This document shows positions 8,821-18,700 of a stretch of 32,481 bases of DNA, in pieces. Positions within the stretch are counted from its first letter, which is position 1; every line of letters starts with the position of its first letter. The DNA is taken from contig JADZEF010000179.1 of assembly GCA_020850695.1 (NCBI GenBank), positions 1 to 32,481 on the forward strand, given 5' to 3'. Both the position numbers and the translations under genes were made by a program. The notes under the pieces were generated by a model, which was not told the origin of the DNA, ran no database searches, and saw only the letters and a list, made by a program, of their open reading frames with translations. The DNA is from Planctomycetaceae bacterium. GTDB lineage: Bacteria; Planctomycetota; Planctomycetia; Planctomycetales; Planctomycetaceae.

Positions 8821-9043
8821 GATTCAGGAATCGGGAATCAGGAATCAGGAATCAGGAATCAGGAATCAGGAATCAGGAATCAGGAATCAGGAATCAGGAA
8901 TCAGGAATCAGGAATCAGGAATCAGGAGTCAGGGTAAAAGCCAATCCGCAAACAGGAACAACGTCGGTGTCATCAGAGCCAGTGCGTTTCCCTCGGCTCT
9001 ATTGCTTCTCGTCTTCCCTGATTCCTGATTCCTGACTCCTGAC
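8821..9043. repeat. Heptamer tandem array with inverted partner copies
   Basis: From 8821 to about 8933 the unit GGAATCA is repeated about 16 times in a row, with only a few variants (GGATTCA, GGAATCG, GGAGTCA). About 80 bases later, at 9017-9043, roughly four copies appear in reverse-complement orientation, so the block can form a large hairpin. It sits in the 438-base divergent gap between carA (-) and the kinase gene (+). Apart from the array, only the AT-containing stretch around 9088-9100 (TATAAT at 9091-9096) looks promoter-like for the kinase. Confidence 0.9.
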
Positions 9044-9090
9044 CCCTTGCTTTTTCCCGCTTTCCCCCCTGTGCGCCCTCCGAGGCCCGC

Positions 9091-9096
9091 TATAAT
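9091..9096 (+). promoter_or_regulatory. Possible -10 box of the kinase gene
   Basis: A perfect TATAAT hexamer lies 70 bases before the GTG start in otherwise GC-rich DNA. About 17 bases upstream I see no good -35 match, so this is suggestive only. Confidence 0.35.
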
Positions 9097-9165
9097 CGGA
9101 AAGGTCGAGGCCGGGTCCCGGCCTGCGTATTGCCGCCGATTTGTCTCCCTACGAAGGCTGCCGCC

Positions 9166-10839
9166 GTGTCCGAAGGCGACATGATTGTTGATGACCACCA
9201 GTTGGTCTCGTGCATCGCGTCCGGCAATTCGAGCCAGGTGTGGGAGGTCGTGTCGAAGACCGACAACCAGCGGTACGCGATGAAGCTGCTGCTCCCCGAG
9301 GCGCTGAAAGACCCGGAGCAGGTGAAGGTTCTGAAGAACGAGGCGAAGGTCGGAGCGACCTTCGACCATCCGAACATCATCAAGTTCCACAAGTCGTCGT
9401 TCTCGCGCGACTTCGGCTACATCCTGATGGAGTATTTCCGCGCGCCGAATCTCAAGACGTCGATCAGCAGCGATCTGCTCGGGCTGCATATCCGCATGCG
9501 GAAGCTGATTGAGGGGCTGTGCCTGTCGATCGGCTACATGCACCAGAACGGCTGGCTGCACAAGGATCTCAAGCCGGACAACGTGCTGTTCAGCAAGAGC
9601 TCGGAGATGCGGCTGATCGACTTCTCGCTGACCGCCCGAGGTCCGAAGGGGATCGGAAAGCTGCTGGCGGGGAAGGTGAAGATCATCCAGGGGACGCGGA
9701 CTTACATCGCCCCCGAGACGATCAAGAAGATGCAGCCGAGCGAACAGACCGACATGTACAGCCTCGGCGTCACGCTGTTCGAGGTGCTGACGGGGCAGCC
9801 GCCGTTCAAGGGGAGCGATCCGACCGACCTACTGAAGAAGCACGTGGGCGCGGTTCCGCCGAATCCGTCGTACATCAACGCCAACGTCTCGCCGGAAATG
9901 GACAAGTTCATCCTGCGGATGCTGGCCAAGAAGCCGAAGGACCGGCACAAGAGCATGGACGAGGTGTATGCCGAGTTCCGCGCGATCAAGGTCTTCAAGG
10001 AGGACGTCCAGGAGATCGCCGATCGCAACTCGGCCGCGCTGACAGCGAAGAACGCCGAAACCTTCGACGGCCGCCGCGAGAAGTTGAACAGCCGCAACGA
10101 CGCGGGGCGGACCGAAGCCAAAGCGGCCGATGACGCGGCGAACCCGAAGCCAGCGGCGCCGGCCGCTCCCGCTCCCGCCGCACCGAAGTCTGCGGCACCC
10201 GTCGTCGCGGGGCAGGGGAGAGCACCGCAACCAGCCGCGCGACCACCGCAACCAGGGATGCCTCAACCCGGAATGCCGCAGCCGGGGATGCCGCCGCAGG
10301 GGGCTCCGATGCCGGCAGGACGTCCGGGCTTTCCACCGGGGGCCATGCCCCCTCCAGGCTATCCGGCCGGATACCCCGCACCTCCGGGAATGGGGATGCC
10401 GAATCAGCCCGCCATGGGCCCCGGTTACTACCCGCCGGGCTATGCCCCGCCGGGGTTCCCGCAGCAGTATCCCGGGCAGGCGCAAGGTCTTCCGTTCCCG
10501 ATGCAGCCCATGCCGGGACAACCGATGCCCGGTCAACCCATGCCGGGGCAGGGGATGCCGGGACAGCCAGGGTCCCGCCCGCCGCAACAGCCAGGGGCCA
10601 TCCCGCCCGGACTTGGCCACCGACCGATGCCACCCGCACAACCGGGGCGTCCCCCCGCGGCAGCGCCGACCGGGCAGCCCGCGCGGGCTCCGCAGCCTGC
10701 TGCGTCCGCCCATCCCCGTCCTGCCGCACCACCGTCGGCACCGGCCAGGCCGGTTCCCGCGGCAAAACCGGCGACACCGAACACGCCGGTCGAGACGGAC
10801 GATCTTCCGTTGATGGAAGATCTTCCGCCGATTGTGTAG
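9166..10839 (+). CDS. Serine/threonine protein kinase with DFS motif and Pro/Gly/Met-rich tail
   Basis: The 557-residue protein starts at a GTG with AAGG about ten bases upstream; the ATG at 9181 and a TTG at 9130 are alternatives. Residues about 12-275 form a Hanks-type kinase domain. It has a glycine-loop-like ASGNSSQVWEV, the ATP lysine K40 in YAMK, the alpha-C glutamate E59, the catalytic HKDLKPDN with D134 and N139, the APE motif at 182-184, and D197 in TDMYSLG. The magnesium-binding DFG is DFS (152-154). Residues about 320-540 are a low-complexity Pro/Gly/Met/Gln/Ala tail with tandem PQPGM and PMPGQ repeats, ending in an acidic DLPLMEDLPPIV. There is no membrane segment, unlike many PknB relatives. 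It phosphorylates unknown cytoplasmic targets; the tail probably mediates protein contacts. accA follows on the same strand after a 177-base gap with no visible feature. Confidence 0.9.
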   Translation: MSEGDMIVDDHQLVSCIASGNSSQVWEVVSKTDNQRYAMKLLLPEALKDPEQVKVLKNEAKVGATFDHPNIIKFHKSSFSRDFGYILMEYFRAPNLKTSISSDLLGLHIRMRKLIEGLCLSIGYMHQNGWLHKDLKPDNVLFSKSSEMRLIDFSLTARGPKGIGKLLAGKVKIIQGTRTYIAPETIKKMQPSEQTDMYSLGVTLFEVLTGQPPFKGSDPTDLLKKHVGAVPPNPSYINANVSPEMDKFILRMLAKKPKDRHKSMDEVYAEFRAIKVFKEDVQEIADRNSAALTAKNAETFDGRREKLNSRNDAGRTEAKAADDAANPKPAAPAAPAPAAPKSAAPVVAGQGRAPQPAARPPQPGMPQPGMPQPGMPPQGAPMPAGRPGFPPGAMPPPGYPAGYPAPPGMGMPNQPAMGPGYYPPGYAPPGFPQQYPGQAQGLPFPMQPMPGQPMPGQPMPGQGMPGQPGSRPPQQPGAIPPGLGHRPMPPAQPGRPPAAAPTGQPARAPQPAASAHPRPAAPPSAPARPVPAAKPATPNTPVETDDLPLMEDLPPIV

Positions 10840-11016
10840 AGTCCGGAACCGGCTCCGAGTGTCGAGGAATCGCTCTCCGCGGTCCCTTCTGTCAGAGGCT
10901 CGAGTCCTTCGTGCGGGGAGCGTCGAAGGACTGCGATGCGACGCGATTCGGAATCCGTCCATCCCGCTGGGATGTTTGACGTCTGAGACGTTCCACGTCC
11001 AACCCCGCTAGACCGC

Positions 11017-11988
11017 ATGCCTCCAAAGCAGATTCTCCCGTTCGAGCGCCCCATCCACGACCTGGAAGAACAGCTCGTCAGACTCGAGACTCAAGTCGAT
11101 CCGACGCAGACGGTCAAGGATTCCATTCGCAACATGCGCGTGGAGATCGCCCGGATGAAGCGCGACGTCTTCGACAATCTCGACGCCTGGCAGACGGTGC
11201 AGGTGGCGCGTCACCAGGATCGCCCGCAGACTCTCGACTACCTCGAACTGGTATTCGACGAGTTCGTCGAACTGCACGGCGATAAGGCCTACCGCGACGA
11301 CCGCTCGATCCTCACCGGCTTCGCGAAGCTCGACGACCGCAAGGTGTTTTTCGTCGGGCACCAGAAGGGACGCAACCTGAAGGAGCGCGAAGAGCACAAC
11401 TACGGGATGGCGCATCCCGAGGGTTATCGCAAGGCGCTCGCGAAGATGCAGATGGCGGCGAAGTACCATCTGCCGATCATCTGCTTCATCGACACGCCGG
11501 GCGCTTACCCGGGCATCCAGGCGGAAGAGCGCGGCCAGGCGTACCAGATCGCCGTCAACCTCCGCGACATGTCGATGCTCAAGACGCCCATCGTGTGCGT
11601 TGTCATCGGAGAAGGGGGGTCGGGCGGAGCGCTGGGCATCGGCATGGGTGATCATGTGGCGGTGCTGCGGTTCTCGTATTACTCGGTCATCAGTCCCGAA
11701 GGTTGCGCGGGCATCTTGTGGAAGCACGTGAAGCACGCCGACCTCGCGGCCAAGGCGCTGCGGTTCACAAGCCAGGACCTGCTGAAGCTGGGCGTGATCG
11801 ACGAGATCATTCCCGAGCCGCTCGGCGGCGCGCATCGCGATCACCGGCAGATGGCGGCGACGCTGAAGACGTCGCTGCTGCGGAACGTCCGCGCCCTGTC
11901 GACGATCCCCGGCAACGAACTCCTCAAGCGCCGCTACGAGAAGTTCCGCCGGTATGGCGTGTTCGAGGAGCTGGCGGCGGGCGAGTGA
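11017..11988 (+). CDS. accA: Acetyl-CoA carboxylase carboxyltransferase subunit alpha
   Basis: The 323-residue product has the normal AccA length. The N-terminal coiled region begins with [15 protein letters not shown]. The crotonase-like carboxyltransferase domain includes [21 protein letters not shown] (here with ICFIDTPG), [12 protein letters not shown] and [16 protein letters not shown]. All are diagnostic of AccA. With AccD it transfers the carboxyl group from carboxybiotin to acetyl-CoA, giving malonyl-CoA for fatty-acid synthesis. accD is not in the window. The ATG at 11017 is at the correct N-terminus for the family. A transposase remnant begins 57 bases after the stop. Confidence 0.97.
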   Translation: [323 protein letters not shown]

Positions 11989-12044
11989 CAGGAGTCCGAA
12001 GCGCAAGCAAGGACGAAGCACCGCAGCCAAGAAGGTGCATTAAC

Positions 12045-12543
12045 ATGCCCGCCGCGATCTACCACATCGTCTGGACGACGTATGGCTCGTGGCTGCCCGG
12101 CGATGCACGCGGTTGGGTGAGATCGGGACGGCATGGCGTTCAGAAGCCCGACGCGAATGTGGAACGCGAAGCTCGCGAGATAATGGCCGAGCCGCCGGTT
12201 GTGCTCACCGACGAGCAACGAACGATCGTCGATCAGACGATTCGCGACCACTGCCGCATCCGCGAATGGACGCTGCACGCGATCAACGTGCGCAGCAAAC
12301 CACATCCATCTCGTCGTGACGATCGATCGTCTGGCGGACGAGGCGATGAACCAGCTCATGGCCTGGTGCTCGCGACGGCTGTCAGACGCAGCCGGATTGA
12401 CCGAGCCGGTCGCCCGAAAGGCGGGGCGGCGGCATTGGTTCACCGAGGGCGGAAACCGGAAGCTGATCGAGTCCGAGGAGTCCCTGGAGAACGCGGTGCG
12501 TTATGTGATGGAAGGGCAGGACGCCAAGGGGGAGTTCGCATGA
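12045..12543 (+). pseudogene. REP-associated (IS200-like, Y1) transposase, frameshifted
   Basis: The N-terminal part (frame of 12045) reads MPAAIYHIVWTTYGSWLPGD and continues to WTLHAINVRS. At the AAA run 12297-12299 one extra A shifts the frame; removing it restores NHIHLVVTID, which contains the HUH-type metal-binding H-x-H. The C-terminal part continues in the other frame with MNQLMAWCSRRLSD, KAGRRHWFTEGGNRK and ENAVRYVMEGQD, where the tyrosine fits the Y1 nucleophile. These proteins nick and move REP sequences as single-stranded DNA. The start has AGAAGG eight bases upstream. Translation as read would give a chimera, so the copy is probably inactive unless the extra base is a sequencing error. 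A REP-like hairpin lies 45 bases after the stop. Confidence 0.85.
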
Positions 12544-12587
12544 GCTATCCCGAAGTTCCGATACGCTTCGGCCGCTCGCGGACGACT

Positions 12588-12629
12588 GGCCGTGGTGAGG
12601 CAGGCTTTGCGGCCCGCCTCACCACGGCC
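12588..12629. repeat. REP-like hairpin beside the transposase gene (family D)
   Basis: The arms 12588-12601 and 12616-12629 are perfect 14-bp reverse complements around a 14-base loop. The position directly behind a REP-associated transposase gene fits its expected substrate. No U-run follows, so it is not a standard terminator. Confidence 0.75.
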
Positions 12630-12763
12630 TGCAACGTCCGATAATGTCCGTTATGTTTCACTCCGCATCGAAAATCGCCGGGATTTTCGTGGTTTCCAAG
12701 CACAACGGCCTTCGGGCCTGCCAGAACCGGACGTCGGGACAACACAATCCGGGTCGCCTCACT

Positions 12764-13099
12764 TCATTCGGCATCGGAGGCAGTCGTCCGTCGATCCGCG
12801 CCGGGGGATGCCCCGCCTTCGGAATGGTCGTTCTCAACCGCGGGGAGCGTCGGCTCGGTCCTCGTCCGCCGCCAGGAATCGACACCCCCCTCGAACTGCA
12901 ACCCCCAGTCGGACCGTGCGACCGCCAGAATCTCGTCCGGCGGCGGGACGCAATCCACATTGCGTGTCAGCGATTGAAGTGGAATTTCGCCCCTCGCCAG
13001 ACGCCTGCAGCAGACAACACAGACCCCCATCGTGACACCGGCCGAATTGAACGGAGCGATGGAACCAAAGTTGGCACTGCAAAAGAGGCATTGAATCAT
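12764..13099 (-). CDS. Possible small zinc-ribbon-like hypothetical protein
   Basis: The 111-residue frame starts MIQCLFCSANFGSI, with an adjacent in-frame ATG at 13102. A purine-rich GGGGGAA lies about eight bases upstream of that ATG. Two CxxC pairs, CLFC near residue 4 and CVVC near residue 31, could bind one zinc ion. The rest is not recognisable, and the last 30 residues are polar and low in hydrophobics. No other strand or frame in this stretch looks better. The function is unknown, and the gene may be spurious, because the neighbouring bases 12630-12763 and 13103-13295 hold nothing I can support. Confidence 0.4.
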   Translation of the reverse strand: MIQCLFCSANFGSIAPFNSAGVTMGVCVVCCRRLARGEIPLQSLTRNVDCVPPPDEILAVARSDWGLQFEGGVDSWRRTRTEPTLPAVENDHSEGGASPGADRRTTASDAE

Positions 13100-13295
13100 C
13101 ATGTTCCATTCCCCCGACCGCACGAATGAAAGGATATCGATGCGAGAGTCTAGGAAGGAACCCTATTCTTGTTCCCCGGACAATCCCGGCCTCTGTCCCA
13201 GGGAATTTCTTGGTGATTTATTGTCGGTTGATGGCCGCGTTTCGCTGTGAACCAGACGTTCCCTTACCCACAGTCCATCGATGGACAAATGAAGA

Positions 13296-13325
13296 AAGGC
13301 CCTCCGTTCAGTGCCGGAGAGCCTT
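13296..13325 (-). terminator. Probable terminator of the CvpA-like gene
   Basis: Two stacked 5-bp stems (13296-13300 with 13321-13325, and 13302-13306 with 13315-13319) separated by a 1x1 mismatch form a hairpin 32 bases after the gene's stop. On the minus strand a moderately U-rich stretch (CTTTCTTCATTTG) follows it. Confidence 0.5.
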
Positions 13326-13356
13326 CGACAAACCGCGAGATCGAATCAACGAACGC

Positions 13357-14811
13357 TCATCGCCGCTGCGCACTCTGCATCCGGCTCTGCAGCGATTCGT
13401 CGAGCGACGAGAGCGGGACGCGGGCCGCCTTGAGCTGCTTGAGGATTCGGACGTCGAGCGACGTGTTGACTGTCGTCGATGGATCCGGGTCCTCGTCGCG
13501 TTCGAGGGCATAGGCGTCGTAGTGCCAGTCCTTGAGGACTGCCAGCACCACGTCGTCCGGGACACCGCGGAACGAACGCTCGGTCTCGGACCGGTGGGCG
13601 TCCTGCTCGGACGGCTTATCCGTATAGATGGCGCTGATCTCCTTCAGCAATGATTGACGCTCGGAGCGATCGATGGGATCGCTCGGCTTGCCGTTCCGCC
13701 ATTCCTCCGCGACGCCGCGGATGACTCCCGGCAGCGCCCTGCCCAGCTTGTCGACCAGTTCGCCGCGATGTTCGGCCGCCGTGTTCTTGAGGGCGTCGAG
13801 CACGTGGTCCTTCAAATCGGGATCGAGCCCCCCCGCCATGCGGGAGGCAAGATCGCCCAGAATTTCGGCATCGGAGCGATCGGCGGCCGCACCGCGACGG
13901 TCGCGGCCCGAGCTCGGACGCGGAGCGTCGAAGGGTTCCGTGCTGCGCGGCAGCGTGTCGCGAGCCGGCGGGAAGGGGTCGCTGTCGCGATCCAGGCCGC
14001 GGTCGCGCGGCGGTGGGTTGCGTGGGAAGTCGCTGTCGAAGCCACCGTCGCGGCGCGGGCGATCGTCTCGCGAGGTGCGGTCATCGCGGCGCGGACGTTC
14101 GTCCGGCAGCGGATCGAAGTCCTGCGGGGGCGGAACGCGGTCATCGCGGCCGTAGGCGTCCTCGCGGACCGGGCGGCGGTCGAGGTCGCTCGGGCGGCTG
14201 AACGGGTCATCGAACGGAGACTCTCCGGGCCTGCGGGAGTCGCGAGGATCGGCGGGATCGTCGAAGTGCGGTCCGTCCCCGTCGTTGTGATGGTGGCCGA
14301 ACTGCGTGCCGCTGGCGTCGTCGAACTTGCGGAGGTACGGATCGATGATGTCGTGCAGCTCGCGCGGCAGGACCGGGGCGAGGCGGTCGAGCAGCACTGC
14401 CGAGTAGTGTCCGCTGTACGAATTCATGACGACCGGACGGATGCGGTCGGTCATGGTGACCGCAAAGAACGTGGCCACGATGCAGATGATGGCTCCCTTC
14501 ACAAAGCCGAGGACCGCACCGAGATGGCGGTCGAACTCGACGAATTTCGCCTTCTCGATCGCTTCCCGCAGCGCGCGGGCGGTGCCGAACGCGACCAGCG
14601 AGGTGATGAGATAGATGATGAACATCGCCGTCCACCGGTTGAGCGGCGGCTCGAGCGGGATCATCGGCGAGATGGCCAGCGAACCCGATTGGGCGAAGAA
14701 GAAGCAGAGGACGAGCGAGCCGATGGCGGCGAGCTGCCAGACGATCCCCTTGGCGGCTCCGCGGATCGTCGTAAAGAGAAGGATGACGGCGACAATCGCG
14801 TCAAACCACAT
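13357..14811 (-). CDS. CvpA-like membrane protein with long Asp/Arg-rich tail
   Basis: The 484-residue protein begins with four hydrophobic segments (about 4-18, 24-42, 60-78 and 98-120). The pattern RGAAKGIVWQLAAIGSLVLCFFFAQ and the later LGAVLGFVKGAII match the CvpA/colicin V production family. Residues about 175-325 are a highly charged low-complexity linker rich in RDD, DRP and DPF. A helical C-terminal region of about 160 residues follows. Members of the CvpA family are inner-membrane proteins with no settled biochemical role. The ATG at 14811 has AGGGAGG six to eight bases upstream; the longer frame to 14835 is not needed. The next gene in the same direction, dtd, ends 250 bases upstream. 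Confidence 0.8.
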   Translation of the reverse strand: MWFDAIVAVILLFTTIRGAAKGIVWQLAAIGSLVLCFFFAQSGSLAISPMIPLEPPLNRWTAMFIIYLITSLVAFGTARALREAIEKAKFVEFDRHLGAVLGFVKGAIICIVATFFAVTMTDRIRPVVMNSYSGHYSAVLLDRLAPVLPRELHDIIDPYLRKFDDASGTQFGHHHNDGDGPHFDDPADPRDSRRPGESPFDDPFSRPSDLDRRPVREDAYGRDDRVPPPQDFDPLPDERPRRDDRTSRDDRPRRDGGFDSDFPRNPPPRDRGLDRDSDPFPPARDTLPRSTEPFDAPRPSSGRDRRGAAADRSDAEILGDLASRMAGGLDPDLKDHVLDALKNTAAEHRGELVDKLGRALPGVIRGVAEEWRNGKPSDPIDRSERQSLLKEISAIYTDKPSEQDAHRSETERSFRGVPDDVVLAVLKDWHYDAYALERDEDPDPSTTVNTSLDVRILKQLKAARVPLSSLDESLQSRMQSAQRR

Positions 14812-14972
14812 GGAAAGCCTCCCTGCGAAGAACACATTAAACCGGCGGCCCGGCTACCGCTCTCCGGCGGCGGCGGGAGTGTATCAGGGGCGAGCGGTTG
14901 CCGGAATGCCAGTGTCGCATATGGGAGGATGGGGGGATTGAGGGATGAGGAGATGGGGGGAAGAAAGTCGAA

Positions 14973-14995
14973 AAGGCATTGCGAACCCGCAAGCG
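14973..14995. repeat. Copy 1 of a 23-base dispersed repeat
   Basis: The 23 bases here, starting AAGGCATTGCGAACCCGC, are identical to 19950-19972. This copy lies in the dtd/CvpA intergenic region beside a G-rich GATG stretch (14920-14962). The second copy is inside the 5' part of the pseudopilin gene. Confidence 0.85.
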
Positions 14996-15058
14996 CACGT
15001 CCGTCACCAGTGGGTACGTTCGGGCACGCGTTGGTGAACTCGCTGTCGATCGATTTCC

Positions 15059-15508
15059 TCAGAACGCCTTCCGGCTGTCGACGAGGAGCGTCACGGGGCC
15101 GTCGTTGACCAGTTCGACGTCCATGTGCGTCTGGAAGCGGCCGGTTTCGACCTGGATCCCCTGCCCCGCCACGGCGGCGACGAATTCCTGGTAGAGCGCG
15201 TCGGCCTGCTCGGGACGGGCGGCCCGGATGAAGCTGGGGCGCTTTCCCTTCCGACAATCTCCCAGCAGCGTGAACTGACTGACGACGAGCATCGCGCCGC
15301 CGACGTCGCTCAGGCCGAGGTTCATCTTTCCCTCGGCATCTTCGAAGACTCGCAGGCCGGCGACTTTCGCCGCCATGTACGCCGCGTCTTCCAAGGTGTC
15401 GTTCTCTTCGACACCGAGCAGTACGAGGAAGCCGCGCTCGATCCGTCCGACGATCTCGCGGGCAACGGTGACCTGGGCGCGGGAGACACGTTGAACGACG
15501 GCACGCAT
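15059..15508 (-). CDS. dtd: D-aminoacyl-tRNA deacylase
   Basis: The 149-residue product starts [15 protein letters not shown], typical for Dtd. It has the first active-site motif SQFTL at residues 77-81 and the cross-subunit GPVT in [12 protein letters not shown] near 137-140. Dtd hydrolyses D-amino acids (and glycine mischarged on tRNA-Ala) from tRNA and protects translation in the cytoplasm. The ATG at 15508 agrees with the family N-terminus, although no Shine-Dalgarno is seen; the longer frame to 15619 has no support. The autotransporter gene ends about 200 bases upstream on the same strand. Confidence 0.96.
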   Translation of the reverse strand: MRAVVQRVSRAQVTVAREIVGRIERGFLVLLGVEENDTLEDAAYMAAKVAGLRVFEDAEGKMNLGLSDVGGAMLVVSQFTLLGDCRKGKRPSFIRAARPEQADALYQEFVAAVAGQGIQVETGRFQTHMDVELVNDGPVTLLVDSRKAF

Positions 15509-15709
15509 GAGAATTGCAGGAATGGTGCAAAGAGACCGCCGACGCGACGGCGAGTTTGCCGGCAGCATAATGGTCATCCCCCGCCAGGCGAAAGACGACC
15601 CTTGTGTGGTGACGCGCAAAAAGATGCCGAGCGTCGCCTCCTCCGGTGACGCCCGGCGTTCTTCAGTCTCGATTGCGCTCTTTCGCCGGAGCGAAAGATG
15701 ACCAGGCTC

Positions 15710-18700
15710 TCACCAGGTTGCGGTGAAGCCTCCGAGCCCCGTGTGGCTGAGGAACTGGTCGTTCGCCTGGCCGAAGTAGTGGGCGTTGAGGCTCAGCATC
15801 TCCGAAAGGCGGAACGTCGCGCCGGTGCCGAAGACCGCGAAGTCGCGGCCGGCGGTGGCGCCCCGCGTCGTGAACTGGGCGCCCGGCACGCCGCCGAACT
15901 GGGCCTGCTGCTCCTGCCCCTGGTCGAGGAACTCGTGCATCCAGCGGGCCGAGACTTCCGGGATGATCACCAGCCCGTTGTCGTATTCGTAGGGCTTCAG
16001 CAATCGGGCGCCGAGCGATCCGCGAAGGCTGTCGCTCTGGCGATCGCCGACGGTGAGGTTGGCGGCCCCTGCCCCGCTCTCGCTGAAACCGTCCTGCCAC
16101 AAGCCGACATACTGAAGGGCGACGAGCGGCTGCAGCACGAAGGTTTCGAACTGGCGGTTCTGGCCGTACTCGACCCATGTCGCGAGTTCGTCGCCGTTGT
16201 AGTTCGACTTCGCTTCACGGTCGATGCCGCCGAAGACGATGTTGCGGCGGGCGTCGGTGTCCTGACGTCCGTAGGTCACGATGCCGAGGACGTAGTGGTC
16301 GCCGACCGCCTTGCGGGCGTAGACGCCCCCTTGCATGGTGTCGACCTGGGCGTGATCGTTCCCATTGCCGCCGCCGTTGACGTTGCTCACCGCATAGCCG
16401 CCGAGGACGCCGACGACCGTCTCGTCATCGAGGTAATAGCCGACGCCGAAGTTGGCTCCCCCCACATTGTAATGGATGCCGCTCGCGTTGCCGTCTCCGT
16501 CGATCTGGCCGTAGGTGCCGTAGCCGACGGTCCAGACGTCCCACGTCCGTTCGAGCGAAGAAACCATCGAGACGGTGGTGATGAGGTCCTTCGGATCGTC
16601 CGTGATGCGCTTGCCGACGCTGTCGTAGTTGACGAGGTCGATGTCGCGGCTCTTGAAGGTGACGGGCGCGGCGTACGGATCGCCCCCCATCCCCTGCCCC
16701 GGCGACATCCGCGAGAAGAGCTGCTGCGGGTCGGGCATCCGCATGACCATCGTCGGGTCGGCGTTGTTGTCCCCCGAGGTGCGGAGATAGTCCGAGGTGG
16801 TGCGCATCGAGGCGGTGTTCTGCTCGATGGTCGCCTGCGAGGTGCTGGAGTGGGCTTCGCCGCTGAGCTGGTTGAGGGCGTTCTGAAGCTGGGCCGTGTT
16901 GAGCGTGTTGAGTTCGCTCAGAAGCATCTGGGTGTCGCCATTGGCGCTGCCGCCCGCCATATCGAGCGCGCCGCCGACCGACTTCTCGTTCGTTGTCCCG
17001 CCCACTGTCTGGTAGAAGCCGCCGCTCGACTCGAGGAAGAACGACGCCGAGAACGCATCGTACTCCACGACGACGTTCAGCATCGGCAGGTCGTCGCTCA
17101 CCGTGTCGAACATGCCGGTGAGGCCTTGCGTGGTCTGGATGAACGTGTACCGCGTCGGGCCCGCCACGGCCGACCCCGAACCCGTGACGCCATGGACGAA
17201 GAGGGACGAGCCAGACTGGATATTGACGACCTGCACGGCCGCGAGGTCGCTGTGCGAACCGTCGAAGTCGACATGCATCGTGCTGCCGGATTGCAGCGCG
17301 AGCGTGCTGTAGGGCATGGTAAGTGAGCTGGCCGTGTACGTGCCGACCTGGTTGACGCCGCTTCCAGGATCGAATGTTCCGCCACTCTGAATCGCGATAT
17401 TATTCAAGAGATGATTGAACGTCCCGGATCCGCCGTAGGTCGCGCCATCTGCCACGGTCGTTCCCAGCACGGACCCGCCTGCCCGGGTGCCGTTTTCGTA
17501 GAGTCTCCCCTCCGTCACACTGAGGCCGCCGATAACGAAGTTCTGTCCGGACAGGGTCACGGTCCCGGTGCCACTCTTTGTTACCGCGGACACAAGGAAC
17601 ACATTGACGTCCACCGAACCGCTGACCAGGTTTGCTGGGCCGAGGGTCTGCAATTGCCCGGTGCCGGTGATGTTGCCATTCGTCAGGTTGAGACCCGAGA
17701 TCACCTGATTGGTCGCGTTGATGCCGGATCCGAGGTCGAGCGTCGCGCCGTTATCGATCGTGACCGTGCCCGATGACAGCTGGTTGTTGTTCGTCAACGC
17801 GAGCGTCCCGGCGTTGATATTGAAACTCGTGAAACCCGCCAGCGACCCTGCCCCCGACAACGTCCAGGTGCTGGTGCCCGACTTCTCGAAGACAGTGAAG
17901 CCCTGATACTGCGGCATCGTGAGCGTGTCGAACGAGGCATTGGTCGATCCGCCGAGCCGCAGCTTGTTCGTGCCAACGCCGTTCGCGACCACATTCCCGA
18001 CGATGGTCGATCCGTGCCGCAGTTCGAGCGTGTTGTTCCCCGACTCGAAGTAGATCGCGTGGCCATCGGAGCCGCTGATAGCGCCGTTCCCTCCCAGGCC
18101 GCCGATGATCGAACCGCTGTTGATGACCGTGAGCCCGGCACCGCGGATGCCGTCGCCGCCGGTCCCACCATAGACGCCGAAGCCACCGACTCCGCCGATC
18201 ACCGTCCCGGAGTTCTCGAAGATGGCGTCGGGGCTTTGAAAGAAGACGCCGACCCCGCCGTCCCCTCCCGACCCATTCTCATAGTCGGCGATTCCGCCGG
18301 CGCCACCGGCTCCGCCGGTGATCGAGCTGCTGTTCGTGCTGTTTCCGTCGCCCGTGACGAGGGCCCCAAATCCCCCTGCGCCACCGCCGCCGCCGCCTGT
18401 CTCTTCGTCGCCCCCGGCGGCTCCGTCACCGCCGTCACCGCCACTCCCGCCCACCAGCGGGCTGGTATTCGTGATCTGCGCCGCTCCCGCTCCATTGCCA
18501 TGGGCTCCGCCGCCGCCGCCGCCAGCACCACTGGTTCCAGTTCCATCGCCGCCCCGCGAACCCGCTCCCCCGGCGCCGACTCCCCCCGCCCCGCCGCTGC
18601 CCGGAGTGCCGGTACCGCCGGCGCCTCCCGAGCCGCCGGCTCCGCCTCCCGCTCCGCCACCGCCGCCGCCGCTTCCTGACGAGCCGTCGTCGCCGGCCAT

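Noticed and set aside
8726..9035. Small proteins with repeated NQESGIR or similar
   Set aside because: They are translations of the heptamer array, which stays open in every frame; no ribosome-binding site or conserved part.
12592..13129. Two overlapping plus-strand frames of about 150 codons
   Set aside because: Neither has a convincing start or domain; the first includes the REP-like hairpin.
15680..15697. Hairpin CTTTCGC/GCGAAAG behind the autotransporter gene as a terminator
   Set aside because: Only 7 bp and no U-run on the minus strand; too weak to call.
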